Shown: piece after piece, positions 31,861-43,974 of the stretch
Position numbering within the stretch: the stretch's first letter is position 1
Layout: the number at the start of each line of letters is the position of its first letter
Assembly (NCBI GenBank): GCA_963556195.1
Contig: OY744532.1
Span: forward strand, 77,738,304 to 77,802,303
Origin: Sepiola atlantica
Taxonomy: Eukaryota; Mollusca; Cephalopoda; Sepiida; Sepiolidae
Direction of reading: 5' to 3'
DNA length: 64,000 nucleotides
Notes under the pieces: model-generated
Seen by the model: only the letters and a program-made list of their open reading frames with translations
Databases searched by the model: none
Told to the model about the DNA's origin: nothing
Translations under genes and position numbers: made by a program

Positions 31861-32869
31861 TAAGCGGTGACCCCTTAGTGCAATAAAACGACTGAAAAAC
31901 ATAAGAGATTTGTGGAATTGAGACGTGAGACGAGACTAGTAATTAACTTATCTGTCGTAACGTGTTCTTATATGTGTGATACAAGGATGAGCGCCCCTTT
32001 TGTTTGAACTGGAATTCCTCACATTCAAAGCCTTGTACCTGACTTTGTGGAGAGGCAAGTAAATCCAGACAATGGTGTTTTCGCATTGAAATATTCCTAC
32101 AGCAGCCATTGGTAAGTGTGTCGTCAATCAAATATGAACCTGGCTGAGTTTATAGGTTATTTATAAAACTGTTGACCGTTGGGTACGTTCAAAAAGGCAA
32201 TGGTCAAATCAACTCTTGGCTATCGCTTAAGAATAACTGTTGTTCTCTCTTTCTTTCTTATTGTCTCTTTCTTTTTTATATGTATTCTTGTTTTTGCTCT
32301 TTCTTTTTGCTCTCACACGAAAAATAATTACAGGATCACAAAATAAGCATAACAATGTTAATAAAATAAATAGATGATAGTAATGTGGATACACATTTAT
32401 TTATTGTTTAAATAAGTCCTTAATGAAATCAAAAGAAAGACGCTTCAAGTCATTTTATTGTTTAAAACTATGGCGTCGTCGTTTTCATAAGGTCTGACGC
32501 AAAAAAGAAGTTTCTTGCTCTTCTCGTTTACATCGCTAACGGAAGAATTTCCGGTGTGGTTCCTGACAAGGGAAAAATTATCATGTAGTTTGTTCAGCGA
32601 AAAATAAGGTATAAAACATAATCTGAAACTCAAATAAATACTTCGCATAAAAAGTGGTCCGCAACTAATGTTTTTACGGCCGTATAAATAGTCGGTGGAA
32701 ACACACGACCGATGATTGCCGAAAGGTATTTTCCACGAGTTAATGTCATGTTTTTTTTTTCTTTTTCATATTATATTTTAAGTACAACTATATCTAAAGT
32801 ACAAACTATTTAAAACTATTTTAATTATGATTTAGTTTTTAACTAGCTGACTTTAAGAATTTGCCATCG

Positions 32870-33160
32870 CTTGGCAAAGTTTTCTACTTGAAATACTTGA
32901 AAGAAAGTAGACAACCTCATAAAGAGTAGAAAGTCTACGGAAAGAGTTCGATGAATACGCCATGCCTGGTATGAGAAATGGTATCGAAACATGGGCACTT
33001 AATAATGCAGCGATAGGCAAACTAAGAGGGGTACAATGCAAAATGGAATGCATTATACTCGGCATCACTTTACGTGATAGAAAAAGAAACACCTGCAACA
33101 GACAGCAAACTGGTGTAATTGGAAAAAAAAACATCGATTTCTTGGTATAGAAATGACCCA
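32870..33160 (+). pseudogene. LINE fragment of the same family as 29.5 kb
   Basis: The plus strand reads GMRNGIETWALNNAAIGKLR, then ILGITLRDRKRNTCNRQQTG. This corresponds to the ..YG.ETWA.....KL...Q..MER.MLGI.LRDR..N.WIRQQTGV.. region just upstream of the part kept at 29552-29948. It ends abruptly near 33150 without the 3' tail. Confidence 0.75.
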
Positions 33161-33218
33161 ACACATGCAACTGGTGGGCCCTAAATTTGGTCGCCTCGTG
33201 GAGGATCGTAAAATAAAA

Positions 33219-33242
33219 CGCAAGCCAGCTACCGGCTGGCTT
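33219..33242 (+). other. Hairpin followed by T6
   Basis: AAGCCAGC, TACCG loop, GCTGGCTTTTTT: a perfect 8-bp stem with a T run. It looks like a bacterial terminator, but in this genome it is more likely the end of the repeat at 33243-33521, possibly a Pol III stop. Confidence 0.35.
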
Positions 33243-33521
33243 TTTTAGATGACCTATGAAAATTGAATTTCTATACAAAGATTACGGGGGTGATTGGATT
33301 AAATAGGGCTCTGTAGGCCTCTTGAATTTTAGATAGAGCGGGTGTTTAAGAAAAAATCTGATTAAATACCGGTACCATGGGGTGAGGAAAAAAAAACTCC
33401 TACAACCACGTCTTCTTCTTTCTTTCATTCCCTTCTTTCTCTTTTCACCCTGCAACAATTCCAAAATGTGACCTATTCTTTTATATTTCTCCCGGGCAAC
33501 GTCGGGGGACGGATCCAGCTA
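33243..33521 (-). repeat. Dispersed repeat starting ACTAGCTGGATCCGTC (minus strand)
   Basis: On the minus strand the sequence beside the (AT)n tract is ACTAGCTGGATCCGTCCCCC followed by GACGTTGCCCGGGAG. A related start, ACTAGCAGCGTCACCCGGCG then TTGCCCG, occurs on the plus strand at 43977-44008. Both belong to a CTAGC...CCCG.CGTTGCCCG repeat type whose superfamily I cannot assign. Confidence 0.5.

Positions 33522-33602
<81 letters not shown>
33522..33602. repeat. (AT)n microsatellite
   Basis: About 80 bases of AT dinucleotides. Confidence 0.95.
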
Positions 33603-33605
<3 letters not shown>

Positions 33606-33879
33606 AGAGGTAGTTTACTTGAAGCATTGCGTGTAATACGTATATAGAGGAGTATTAGAAGACTATCACAATGCAAGAAATAGAAATATATCGGCGTTGA
33701 GAAGTAAGACAAAAACAAATGATTTTTTTAAAATATATTTTTTCAAAATCTTTTTATATTTTTTATATATAGCAAATCTTACTTGATTAGGCAAGACTTC
33801 AACACTGTGATGTAATGTGTGTGACCGTGTTCCATAATATATTTCGAGAAAGACCTTTTTGTTAAATGGTGAGTGTTTC

Positions 33880-34320
33880 AAATCTCAAAAACACGTGTGG
33901 TTGGCAATATTGCTTATAACACAGTAAATATTAATATCCGCAGCAAATGGAATAAAACTAAAACTATAACTGTTTTTTTTTTAATTTTAATTATATATTT
34001 ATTTTTGTTTCATGAATATCTTATATTTGACTCAACTGATGAAGTGTTATATTTTAATAGAGATTAATTATGTAATAAGTATATAAATACAATAAAATAA
34101 ATAAAAATTAATATTCTTATATTAATAGAATAACACACTTAGTATATAAATACACATTTCATCTTCTTCTAGAAAATCTTAAAAGTACCCCCAAAACAAT
34201 TCTATAAATAAAAAAAGGGAAAATAAAAATCTTTAAAAAATATATATATTTATAATATATAAATAAATGAATAATAATAATTAAAAAATAAATATATAAT
34301 TAAAATTTAAAAAATCAGTT
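33880..34320. other. No gene recognised
   Basis: Very AT-rich DNA with no frame or repeat I can name. TATAACTGATTTTTT-like sequence near 34310 and its inverse near 33965 hint at a weak inverted pair around this stretch (ACTAAAACTATAACTG / CAGTTATAGTTTTAGT). Confidence 0.4.
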
Positions 34321-34324
34321 ATAG

Positions 34325-34820
34325 TTTTAGTTTTATTCCATTTTTACTTATGCCATATTTACCTCTGCCATTTTTATTTATGATATATTTACCTCTGCCA
34401 TTTTTACTTATAGGTAAATATGTCATAAGTAAAAATGGCAGAGGTAAATATGTCATAAGTAAAAATGGCAGAGGTAAATATGGCATAAATAAAAATGGCA
34501 GAGGTAAATATGGCATAAGTAAAAATGGCAGAGGTAAATATGGCATAAATAAAAATGGTAGAGGTAAATATGTCATAAGTAAAAATGGCAGAGGTAAATA
34601 TGGCATAAGTAAAAATGGCAGAGGTAAATATGGCATAAATAAAAATGGTAGAGGTAAATATGTCATAAGTAAAAATGGCAGAGGTAAATATGGCATAAGT
34701 AAAAATGGCAGAGGTAAATATGGCATAAATAAAAATGGCAGAGGTAAATATGGCATAAATAAAAATGGCAGAGGTAAATATGGCATAAGTAAAAATGGCA
34801 GAGGTAAATATGTCATAATA
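34325..34820. repeat. 30-bp tandem array with a head-to-head inversion near 34411
   Basis: The unit is GGTAAATATGTCATAAGTAA followed by AAATGGCAGA, with small variants. From about 34415 to 34817 there are 13-14 units in forward order. At 34328-34410 the units run the other way, so the array has an inverted junction at 34408-34416. The period is a multiple of 3 and stop-free in several frames, giving long frames on both strands (up to 165 residues of a 10-residue repeat such as ISKNGRGKYG). I do not regard these as genes. Confidence 0.92.
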
Positions 34821-34829
34821 TAAATTTAA

Positions 34830-36250
34830 CATATAATGATCATCAATTTCCGTGTCAGTGCCTAACCAAATAGCTTTTTAAGGGAATACAAGCAGATATT
34901 TTTTGTTAAGGGGATAAATATTATGTGCTTTTGGGGAGTAGGGGATAAAAACAACCTTCCCTTAACCTACCACTAACCCTAAGTCCGAGTGGAAACAGCC
35001 CTCCCCAGCTGTCATCCCCCAAAACGAAAACCCTTTTTAACCCTACCAATAATCCTAAGTCCGGATGGAAACAACCCTCTCCCCCAAATCACTCCCCAAA
35101 CTTTTCCACTTACCTCAACAACAAAAGAGAAACTTTAATATTTTGGATTCAATATTGGATGTGTTGGTGGCGAGCTTATTCCCTATTTTAAACTATAGCA
35201 GAAAAACGAGACTAAATTGAATGGCCTTCTTTTTACGAATGCCACGGTTTGAGCATCTATGGTGTATTTCATCTAAAAGAGAAAAAAACTTGTTTCTCGA
35301 AAGAATGATGCTCGAACATTTTTCTGTTGTGGACACTTGAACAACTTTAGCGAGAATTTCAAAGAAATTATTAGTACCGTCCCCAACTAGTTACTTTGTG
35401 TATTTTTAGTATTTTTTACACATATGTGACTAAATTATTAAATTTTAAGATAAAATTAGAATTGTATTTACAGTTTCACTATAAATTATTTTAATTATTC
35501 AATTGTGATCCCCGAATTCATCGTTACTGAATATGTAATTATCTTACCATGTCAAAATTGCCGAATTTTCCAGACACCACAAATGTTAAGATTTTGATAA
35601 AAGATTCTATAAAACTTACCTGTTTGATATTTAAGTGAAGATGAGAGGTCAATTCGTTATGTAAGCTTGACGTAAGTTGACCTCCAGGTGACATGAGGTG
35701 GCATTCTATCGGGTAGATGGTCAATTTACGTTAAAATAACATAGCGAACGGGGCCCATCCCATAACATCTCTAGAAATTAAACAGGTACGTGTTTCAAAG
35801 TTTTGACTGAATCAGTATACTGTAAAAAGACATGTAATGCGCGCAGACAATTTTCAGCATAAAATTTGTAAAAAAGAAATGCGTCTACCCATGTAAAATT
35901 AACACCCTAAATATTTCAGAATTGCCAGGCGGAAGTAAGTAATTTTCCTTTCAGTTGTATTTAATATAATTTCATTTAGTTACTAACTTACGATTACATT
36001 TTCAGTAACCCAGTAAATGTAACAGTTGAATTTAATTTTGTGAGACATACATTTCCATATTTTATTAGAATGTATGACACCGGATGTGAGGTTTAGGTTT
36101 GTCGGTAATATGGACACCGCATTATCTCCACTAGTGTTTTTTTTTGTATGAATAAACATCAAAGCAGTATACTTCGTAATCTTCGAAGAGAAACAAAATA
36201 AAAAAAGTACACAGTTTTTTGTCCCTTTTCTTGCTTTTTTCTTTACAAAT
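34830..36250. other. No gene recognised
   Basis: This contains two related segments near 34970-35000 and 35035-35070 (CTAAGTCCG.(G/A)TGGAAACA.CCCT). Short frames (for example the minus strand 36258-35983) are not recognised. Confidence 0.4.
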
Positions 36251-36255
36251 ATTTT

Positions 36256-37595
36256 CATTTTAAAAATAAGTTACTTACATTTTAAAATAAGTTACTTACA
36301 TTTTGAAATAAGTTACTTACATTTTTAGATAAGCTATTTACATTTTTAAATAAATTACATACATTTTTAAATAAGTTACTTACATTTTTAAATAAGCTGA
36401 ATACATCTTTAAATATATTACTTACATTTTTAAATAAGTTACATACATTTTTAGATATATTGCATACACTTTTAAATAAGTCACCTACATTTTTAAATAA
36501 GTTACATACATTTATAAATAAGTTATATACAATTTTAAATAAGTTACTTGCATGTTTAAATAAGTTATATACATTTTTAAATAAGTTACATACATTTTTA
36601 AATAAGTTATATACATTTTTAAATAAGTTATATACATTTTTAAATAAGTTACATACATTTTTAAATAAGTTACTTACATTTTTAAATAGGTTACTTGCAT
36701 GTTTAAATAAGTTATATACATTTTTAAATAAGTTGCATACATTTTAAATAAGTTACATACATTTTAAATAAGTTACTTACATTTTTAAATAGGTCACTTA
36801 CATGTTTAAATAAGTTACTTACATTTTTAAATAAGTTACATACATTTATAAATAAGTTACATTTTTAAATAATATACATACATTTTTAAATAAGTTACAT
36901 ACATTTTTAAATAATATACATACATTTTTAGATAAGCTACTTACATTTTTAAATAAATTACATACATTTTTAAATAAGTTACTTACATTTTTAAATAAGC
37001 TGAATACATCTTTAGATATATTACTTACATTTTTAAATAAGTTACATACATTTTTAGATATATTGCATACACTTTTAAATAAGTCACTTACATTTTTAAA
37101 TAAGTTACATACATTTATAAATAAGTTACTTACATTTTTAAATAAGTTACTTGCATGTTTAAATAAGTTACATACATTTTTAAATAAGTTACATACATTT
37201 ATAAATAAGTTACTTACATTTTAAATAGGTTACTTACATGTTTAAATAAGTTATATACATTTTTAAATAAGTTGCATACATTTTAAATAAGTTACATACA
37301 TTTTAAATAAGTTACATACATTTTTAAATAGGTCACTTACATGTTTAAATAAGTTACTTACATTTTTAAATAAGTTACATACATTTATAAATAAGTTACA
37401 TTTTTAAATAATATACATACATTTTTAAATAAGTTACATACATTTTTAAATAAGTTACCTACATTTTCAAATAAGTTACATACATTTTTAAATAAGTTAC
37501 GTACATTTTTAAATAAGTTACATTTTTAAATAAGTTACTTACATTTTTTTTAAGTTACATACATTTTTAAATAAGTTACTTAAATTTTGTTAACT
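36256..37595 (+). repeat. 22-bp tandem array, about 60 copies
   Basis: The unit is TTAAATAAGTTACATACATT plus TT, with variants ACTTAC, TATATAC, GCATAC and a few one-base indels. Longer stretches repeat as blocks: the series from about 36320 reappears from about 36930. That indicates segmental duplication inside the array. Confidence 0.95.
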
Positions 37596-37599
37596 CCCG

Positions 37600-38020
37600 A
37601 CAAACTACTGCATTCGGCTTTGTTTTAAAAGAGAAATTAATCTTTATTTTCCTCACTATTTTTAATCAGGTACGATGAAGGCATCTGAGCAAAATATAGT
37701 TAGACAGATTTACTCATGTACTGTACGCCCCCTCCCTCAAGTATATTTTTACGTTTGCAAAAATATATATTCACACATTACACGGATTTATACTGCAATA
37801 CGAAAATTTAAAAAACAATTTTATTACTAAATATTAAGAATTTAAAAACAATCAGAATCATCAATTGTATTGGAATCGGGAATTTAGTAAAACATTGTAT
37901 AGGATCCAGGAAAAATATTGGAATCGTCCCATCACTAATATATATGTTGCAATAAGTAGTAAAACTACACATCAGAAACAAGAATAAGTTTAAGGTTTCT
38001 AAAATTCATACTAGAATTGT
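37600..38020. other. No gene recognised
   Basis: AT-rich DNA without a recognisable frame. Confidence 0.45.
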
Positions 38021-38024
38021 CCGC

Positions 38025-38345
38025 AATGACCCGTTACGTAATGGATAAAATGTTAAACTAATAATCAGTTCTAAGTGAAAGTCTTCTTGAGGCTGAAGGT
38101 TCAATCCCCAGTGCGGGCGATACTAAGAATCACCTGGTATTGGCTGACAGAACGAGAACAAGCTACCATCGTGGATTTAATAAAGGGTTTCGCTCGAAAT
38201 TCCGTACAGATTCACGAGATTGACAAGTTACACCTGAATACGGTCGGATGTTACATCGGCTGAAACGTTGTGAGAACACCATCCAATGATGAGAACAGTA
38301 GATCAAATAAGCCAAATTATCAATCCTCATCTACAAAATTCTGAA
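38025..38345 (+). mobile_element. Probable tRNA-derived SINE (tRNA-Arg-like head)
   Basis: GACCCGTTACGTAATGGATA (38028 on) resembles the 5' half of tRNA-Arg, including an A-box-like TACGTAATGG. GGTTCAATCCCC (38098 on), a strong B box, lies about 60 bases later. After this comes an unrelated body with CACCTGGTATTGGCTGACAG. A head with both Pol III boxes plus a unique body is the SINE plan. I did not find a target duplication. Confidence 0.5.
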
Positions 38346-38657
38346 GCAGTTATTTCTCTGTTTTGTTATTTTTTTTCCTTTAATATTTATACAAACAATT
38401 ATTTTGAATATACATATATAAAAAAGAATCCTACGTGTCGAAACACGAAGGAATTAATTTTTTTAATTAAATTCGTTGAATTCCAAGTGATTAATGATTT
38501 GTTGCATATATTAATTAAATATTTGATTTAAATAAATGAATTGTGTAATATAAAGCATTATTTCTTTATGATTAATAATTTTAAATAAAAATCATTAAAA
38601 AAATTTGTGACTTAGATAGAGTTTCGGTTACAGACATATAGACACATAATCTCGATT

Positions 38658-38659
<2 letters not shown>

Positions 38660-38712
<53 letters not shown>
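38660..38712. repeat. (AT)n microsatellite
   Basis: About 53 bases of AT dinucleotides. Confidence 0.95.
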
Positions 38713-38714
<2 letters not shown>

Positions 38715-38775
38715 TTTTGACACCTGAGGATGATTCGATGCAGAACCGGAAACGTTCCTGAAACCTGTGAAACCT
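38715..38775 (+). repeat. Hammerhead-like motif beside (AT)n
   Basis: ACCTGAGGA, then ATTC / GATGCA loop / GAA.. stem, then GGAAACG follows the order CTGANGA - stem II - GAAAC of hammerheads. Stem II has a mismatch and no convincing stem III or cleavage base is visible. Position next to (AT)n matches the similar motifs near 5.7, 9.9 and 47.9 kb. Confidence 0.35.
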
Positions 38776-38885
38776 ATAGAACATTTATTATTATTTTTAT
38801 TTTAATACAAAAAAGACCATCAGAAAAATTGCAAAAATAAAAAGAGAAGAATTAAACAGACGAATTCTGTTATTTTAACAATGTT

Positions 38886-38995
<110 letters not shown>

Positions 38996-38999
38996 AATC

Positions 39000-39540
39000 A
39001 GGTTCATTTTATATTCCAATAACCATATTTTTTTAGTTTTTTGTGGGTTTTTTTTTTCACATTTCCAAAGAACATAACATTTCTGTGAGATGTATTTTTA
39101 CGGTCCGTTTCATTTGTCGTGAGCCCAACAACATTTTTTATGTCAATATCGTCTCTGCAACACTACAAAATCATCAAAAAATTCACAAAGAGTAAAAAGT
39201 TCTTGGATTAAAATGTCTTTTAAAAACCTACACTCCACAGTGGTTCATTTTGGGGCGAAACCGAATAAAAAAAGAAGGAGCAAACTAACATGTGGGGAAA
39301 CTCACTAATACGCCATTTTGAATTTTTCAGTTCAGAGCTAGTACATCCTAAAAGTTGTGTGGACATTTATACATTTTAATTCAGTAATATTTCTCAAAAT
39401 AGTTAATAAATTCTATAATTTATTTTATATTTTACTTTCCTAATGCTACATAAATTAGCCTCGAAATGTCTAATTAGGTCATTTGGATACAACGCTTACT
39501 GCAGAGCCTATCTTGTTGAATAATAGCCTTATGAGAATAG
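39000..39540. other. No gene recognised
   Basis: AT-rich DNA with no clear repeat or frame. Confidence 0.45.
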
Positions 39541-39547
39541 ACGCATC

Positions 39548-40171
39548 TGTCGGGGATCGAATTTGACTTGCGCGATTTGTGACGCGGTCATCTCGTGCAA
39601 GTTCGGTTCGATGTGTTTCCCACGGGTGCGTGGAGACATTGACGTAACCTAAAGTTCATAGAAGGTCAAAGGTTAGATTGCACCTGGCGTGATCACGAGG
39701 TTTCGTGACGTCAGAGTTTCCCGCGTGGGAAAGTTAAAGTAAGATTTGAGCAGTTGCTCACTTGGAAGCGTCGAGGGAACAACTCATGATCATGTAGCTG
39801 TTACAAGAAGGGATTAAGAGTCCCAAGATTATAAGAGCCTTAGTGAATCTTTCATATTCCTCTCTCTGCAAGCAATTACGCGATTAACATAGAAATTTAA
39901 TTAGCGTGGTCTCTCTCTCCCAAATTACCAACGAACTTCTCATTTGTCGGCTAGTTAAATAGTTAATAAAAGGCTCAGAATTAAACAGTAAAAGATTGTT
40001 GTGCTTTATTCAAAGTGAAAAGATTGAATTCAGCCCACGAAGAAACCGCTAGTACGCAAAGAATAGCGGAGAAGTTGACGCGCGGCGAAGCGACGGCTCA
40101 GCAGACTATAGATGGCGGCGGCGGACCATAGCAGTCGTGACAACAAATAGTTGCAGAAAAAAGGCAGTACA
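39548..40171 (+). mobile_element. Probable Ty3/gypsy-type LTR
   Basis: The segment is CpG-richer than its surroundings. It starts TGTCGGGGATCGAA and can end ...GGCAGTACA. It holds LTR-like signals: a CRE TGACGTCA (39706-39713), TTATAAGAG near 39828 as a possible TATA box, and AATAAAAGG near 39964 as a polyadenylation signal. Right after it, AATAGTGGCGACGACAG looks like a gypsy-type primer-binding site. The 3' boundary is uncertain (40143 is another option). No coding region follows before AT-rich DNA resumes at about 40380, so it is a fragment. Confidence 0.5.
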
Positions 40172-40190
40172 AATAGTGGCGACGACAGCG
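40172..40190 (+). promoter_or_regulatory. Possible tRNA primer-binding site
   Basis: GTGGCGACGACAG directly downstream of the probable LTR resembles primer-binding sites of gypsy-type elements. It depends on the LTR end being placed at 40171. Confidence 0.35.
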
Positions 40191-40784
40191 ACTGAGAAAA
40201 CGCGCACGGGTAGCGCTAATAATTCCCTGCAGTTCGACGACAGTGATTGAGAAGCGGATCGGGTGGCTACGACACATCGCCCCATTTTAGATCAACAGCG
40301 AAGGTAAATCTAACGACGACACGCGACATTAAAGTTATATCAAAACCAGTCAATGTAACAATCTCTTTTAAGTGCATCATTTGGGAGCTTACTATACATA
40401 TGTAGCCATCCATCAAGCAATTATTAAGATTGTTATACTTCGGTGTTTTGGTGGAAGATATTTAGTATTTATTTATAAACCGTTTAAATTAACACTAAGA
40501 TAAGATTAATTGCCTAGATTTCTTCGCTTAAGTAGTAAGTTTCTATTTAATGCGAAACTAATGGGTGGGGGCTGTCCCTTACAACGAAAATAGTTTATAA
40601 TAACCTAGACATGAATCAAACATCCAGTAGGAGCTATTATATATCTATTTTTCATTAAATGATGCTAATTACCTACTTATAAATTATTATGAGGATTCAA
40701 AAGTACTTTTCAGGACATTTATACCTAAAGTTAATTGTTATTACGTTTTATACTTAACTCTCGTTGTGAGAGAAATAGCGACAT

Positions 40785-40787
<3 letters not shown>

Positions 40788-40848
<61 letters not shown>
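40788..40848. repeat. (AT)n microsatellite
   Basis: About 60 bases of AT dinucleotides. Confidence 0.95.
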
Positions 40849-40849
<1 letters not shown>

Positions 40850-40850
<1 letters not shown>

Positions 40851-40949
40851 ACCTAGCTCTACTCACGTATCGAGCACTGTTGAAGTAAATACTAAAAATT
40901 GATACATATAAGATTATATCTTATTATAACATTTTATGTGGATACATGA

Positions 40950-40950
<1 letters not shown>
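40850..40950 (-). repeat. Dispersed AT-flanked repeat, inverted copy of 9766-9860
   Basis: The reverse complement reads GTATCCACATAAAAT...AGTATTTACTTCAACAGTGC, then TCGATACGTGAGTAGAGCTA. It matches 9766-9860 at roughly 80 percent. Microsatellites flank both copies. Confidence 0.75.
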
Positions 40951-40951
<1 letters not shown>

Positions 40952-41045
<94 letters not shown>

Positions 41046-41046
41046 A
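40952..41046. repeat. (AAT)n(AT)n microsatellite
   Basis: About 48 bases of AAT pass into AT dinucleotides. Confidence 0.95.
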
Positions 41047-41215
41047 TGTTGTTGAATATGGCAAACAACTTATGTATGGATATCCTTGTGCGGATCAATT
41101 CCATTTGCCGAATTAGGATCTTTGTTTCGGTGAGGATTGGGTGGTGAATCTGCGATAACTGTAGGTGTCCCAAGTACTTTCAAGCCCATCTTCAGGGAAT
41201 CAGGTAAAGCCCATG
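41047..41215 (-). repeat. Possible Penelope-type terminal fragment
   Basis: The minus strand contains CCCTGAAGATGGGCTTGAAAG (about 41199-41179), a loose CTGANGA...GAAA arrangement. A reading frame (MGHLQLSQIHHPIL...) of unknown type follows and then (AT)n. The assignment rests on resemblance to the other AT-flanked units only. Confidence 0.25.
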
Positions 41216-41388
41216 GTGTTTATTTAAATATTAATAGGTAGTTTTGACGGCCATTATCTTATTAATACGGAACTAAAGTTAGAACTATAAACATTGTAGA
41301 ATTATATCGCTAGTGTAAAAGTTAATTCTGTTAATGGCTGTTCTAGGGGTTTTCTAATATGTAGAGTTTTTATTTACTGTTGGCATGT

Positions 41389-41390
<2 letters not shown>

Positions 41391-41483
<93 letters not shown>
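41391..41483. repeat. (CT)n(AT)n microsatellite
   Basis: About 37 bases of CT followed by about 56 bases of AT. Confidence 0.95.
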
Positions 41484-41486
<3 letters not shown>

Positions 41487-41814
41487 TATTATGTACGAAA
41501 CTGATCCCTACTCTAAATTCTGAAATAAGCGGGGTTTTTTCATCTTTTCGCCAATCGACTAAAAGGAAGAATATATATACACCATCTAAAACTTGGCGGA
41601 AAGAAGAAAAGAAAACAAAAAACGCTTAGGTTAGAATTTAGACTGGGGATCAGTTTCGTATATAAATGTAATGCTTTATCAGTGCTTAATACGTTAGTAG
41701 AGCTTAGTAGTAATATACAAATTCGCATCATTTGCATTATTCGGACTATCATTCTTCGTACGTGCTTCAAATTTCCCTCTTTTTTAAATACGACAATTTA
41801 TTTATTTTATTTAA

Positions 41815-43255
41815 AAACAAGATAAATTAAAAAGCTAGATGAATAAAAAAAACTGAGTACATTTTTAAAATTTTAAAAATAAATTAAAAAATGGAAGTAT
41901 TTAAAAAATTAGAGAAATTCAAAAACTAGAGAAATTAAAAATTAGAGAAATTAAAAAATAGTTTAATTCAAAAATTGAGGTAATTGAAAAATTAAAGAAA
42001 TTTAAATATTAAGAAAATTAAAAAACTAGAGAAATTAAAAAATTAGAGAAATTAAAAAATTAGAGAAATAAAAAAGTTAGAGAAATTTTTAAAATAGAGA
42101 ATTTCTTTAAAATAGAGAAATTAAGGAAACTAGAGAAACCAAAATACTAGAGAACTTTAAACATTAGAGAAATTTAAAAATTACAGAAATTTAAAAATTA
42201 GAGAAATTTTAAAAGTTAGTGAAATTTTTAAAAGTAGAGAAACTAACAAACTAAAGAAACTAAAATACTAGAGAAATTTTGTTTAAATAGATAAATTTAA
42301 AAAATTAAATGAATTTTTAAAAAAACAGAGAAATTGAAATATCAGAGAAATTTTTAAAATAAAGAAATTAAAACGCTAGATAGATTTAAAAAGTAGAGAT
42401 ATTTTAAAACTGAATACATTTTTAAAAACTAGATGAATTAAAAAGGAATAATTAAAAAATTAGACAAATTACAAAACTAAAGGAATTAAAAATTAGAAAA
42501 AATTGAAAATAGTTTAATTTAAAAATTATAGAAATTAATAGATTAAGAAAATTTTTAAAAAAACAGAAAATATTTAAAATTATAGAAATTTAAAACCTAG
42601 ATGAATTAAAAAATTAAAGAAATTAAAAAGTTAGAGAAAATAAAATATTAGAGAATTTTTTTTAAAATAGGGAAATTAAAAAACTAAATAAACTAAAATA
42701 CTAAAGAAATTAAAAAACTAGAAAAATTAAAAAATTAGAGAAATTTTAAAATTAGAGAAATTTAAAAATTAGAGGAATTAAAAAGATTAGTGAACTTTTT
42801 AAAAATAGAGAAATTAAAAAACTAGAAAAACTAAAGTACTAGAGAAATTTAACTAACGAGAGAAATTAATAAAATTAGATAAATTTAAAAAATTAGATGA
42901 ATTTGAAAAAATAGAGAAATTAAAATATTATAGAAACTTCAAAAATGAAGAAATTAAAACACTAGAGAAATTTAAAAAGTAGAGAAATTTCAAAAGTAAA
43001 AAAATTAAAAAATTAGAGAAATTAAAAAATTAGAAAAATAAAGAGGTTAGAGAAATTTGAAAAAATAAGAGAAATTAAAAAATTAGAGAAATTCAAAAAC
43101 TTTAGAAATTTAAAAAATTAGAGCAATTAAAAAATTTTAAAAAATTAAGAATCAGAGAAATTTAAAAAAACTAGAGAAATTTTAAAAAAAAGAAAGAAAT
43201 TAAAAAATTAAAGCAATTTAAAAACTAGAGAAATTTTTAAAAAAATAGAATATTA
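41815..43255 (+). repeat. Purine-rich degenerate tandem array, about 16-17 bp unit
   Basis: About 1.4 kb of variants of AGAGAAATTAAAAAATT, with frequent A, G and T and almost no C on the plus strand. No block is exactly repeated, so the array is old. It has no coding potential. Confidence 0.88.
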
Positions 43256-43970
43256 ATGTTCATAAACGGTTCAGTGTTCGGGTCAGAAGTGCAAAGAGGT
43301 CCCCGTTGAATTCCAAAAATACCGCGTACATCCTTGAACCTTCCACCCTCAAAGCTGAATATTATAAACTGTAAAAAGTAACAATAACAAAAATAGTATT
43401 ATGGGCTGGGTGTATCGACTTTATTATTCGATCCCGGTTTACGGCGGACCTCCCTGCTGGTATAATAATAAACATAGATCTGCATTGGTTTAAACAAAAT
43501 CTTTCGACGTAGTTTACAGCCAGCCGGGCAACGCCTAGTCTCTCTCTAAATAGGCTGAATTGTTCGGTGCATCTGCCCTACTCGGTCGCAGCTTGTTGAA
43601 ACTGCTTGTTACTATGTCGTTTCGTTATGGCATTGACCCAGTGCTCGCCGAGAACTGACTCCTAAATAGTGGTGATTTTGTTTACGAGAGAAAGGCGATT
43701 GCATCTAACTCAATGCTATACCACTTGCAGAACAACATTTCTCGCGCAACTTTTATCTATCTGGTTTCAGCTGCGCATTTAACGATAGCTATGTGATATT
43801 CAAGCCTTGAGCGTGACACTCGCTTTCGTTGTGATAAGGCCGCGTGTTCGTCTCTCGGTAAATCGGTCTGTCACGCTTAATTCTTAAATATCATTGGCAC
43901 CGCAAATTGCGCAGATTAAAATGGAAGCGTCGAAATGAAAACATTTCGCATGAGACTACGATTCATTGTA
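43256..43970. other. Unique-looking DNA without a recognised gene
   Basis: This stretch has more CpG than its flanks and no simple repeat. A 10-bp inverted pair, AGCGTGACA (near 43809) and TGTCACGCT (near 43870), could form a small stem. No long frame was found. Confidence 0.4.
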
Positions 43971-43974
43971 AGAG

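Noticed and set aside
33219..33242. Bacterial Rho-independent terminator, suggesting contamination or transfer
   Set aside because: The surroundings are typical of this animal genome and the hairpin abuts a dispersed repeat.
34319..34832. Three frames of 142-165 codons on both strands
   Set aside because: A by-product of a 30-bp tandem repeat. No promoter, no unrelated N-terminus and no domain.
36460..36747. LNKLYTF-type repeat protein
   Set aside because: A translated 22-bp satellite that is open only where indels happen to keep the frame.
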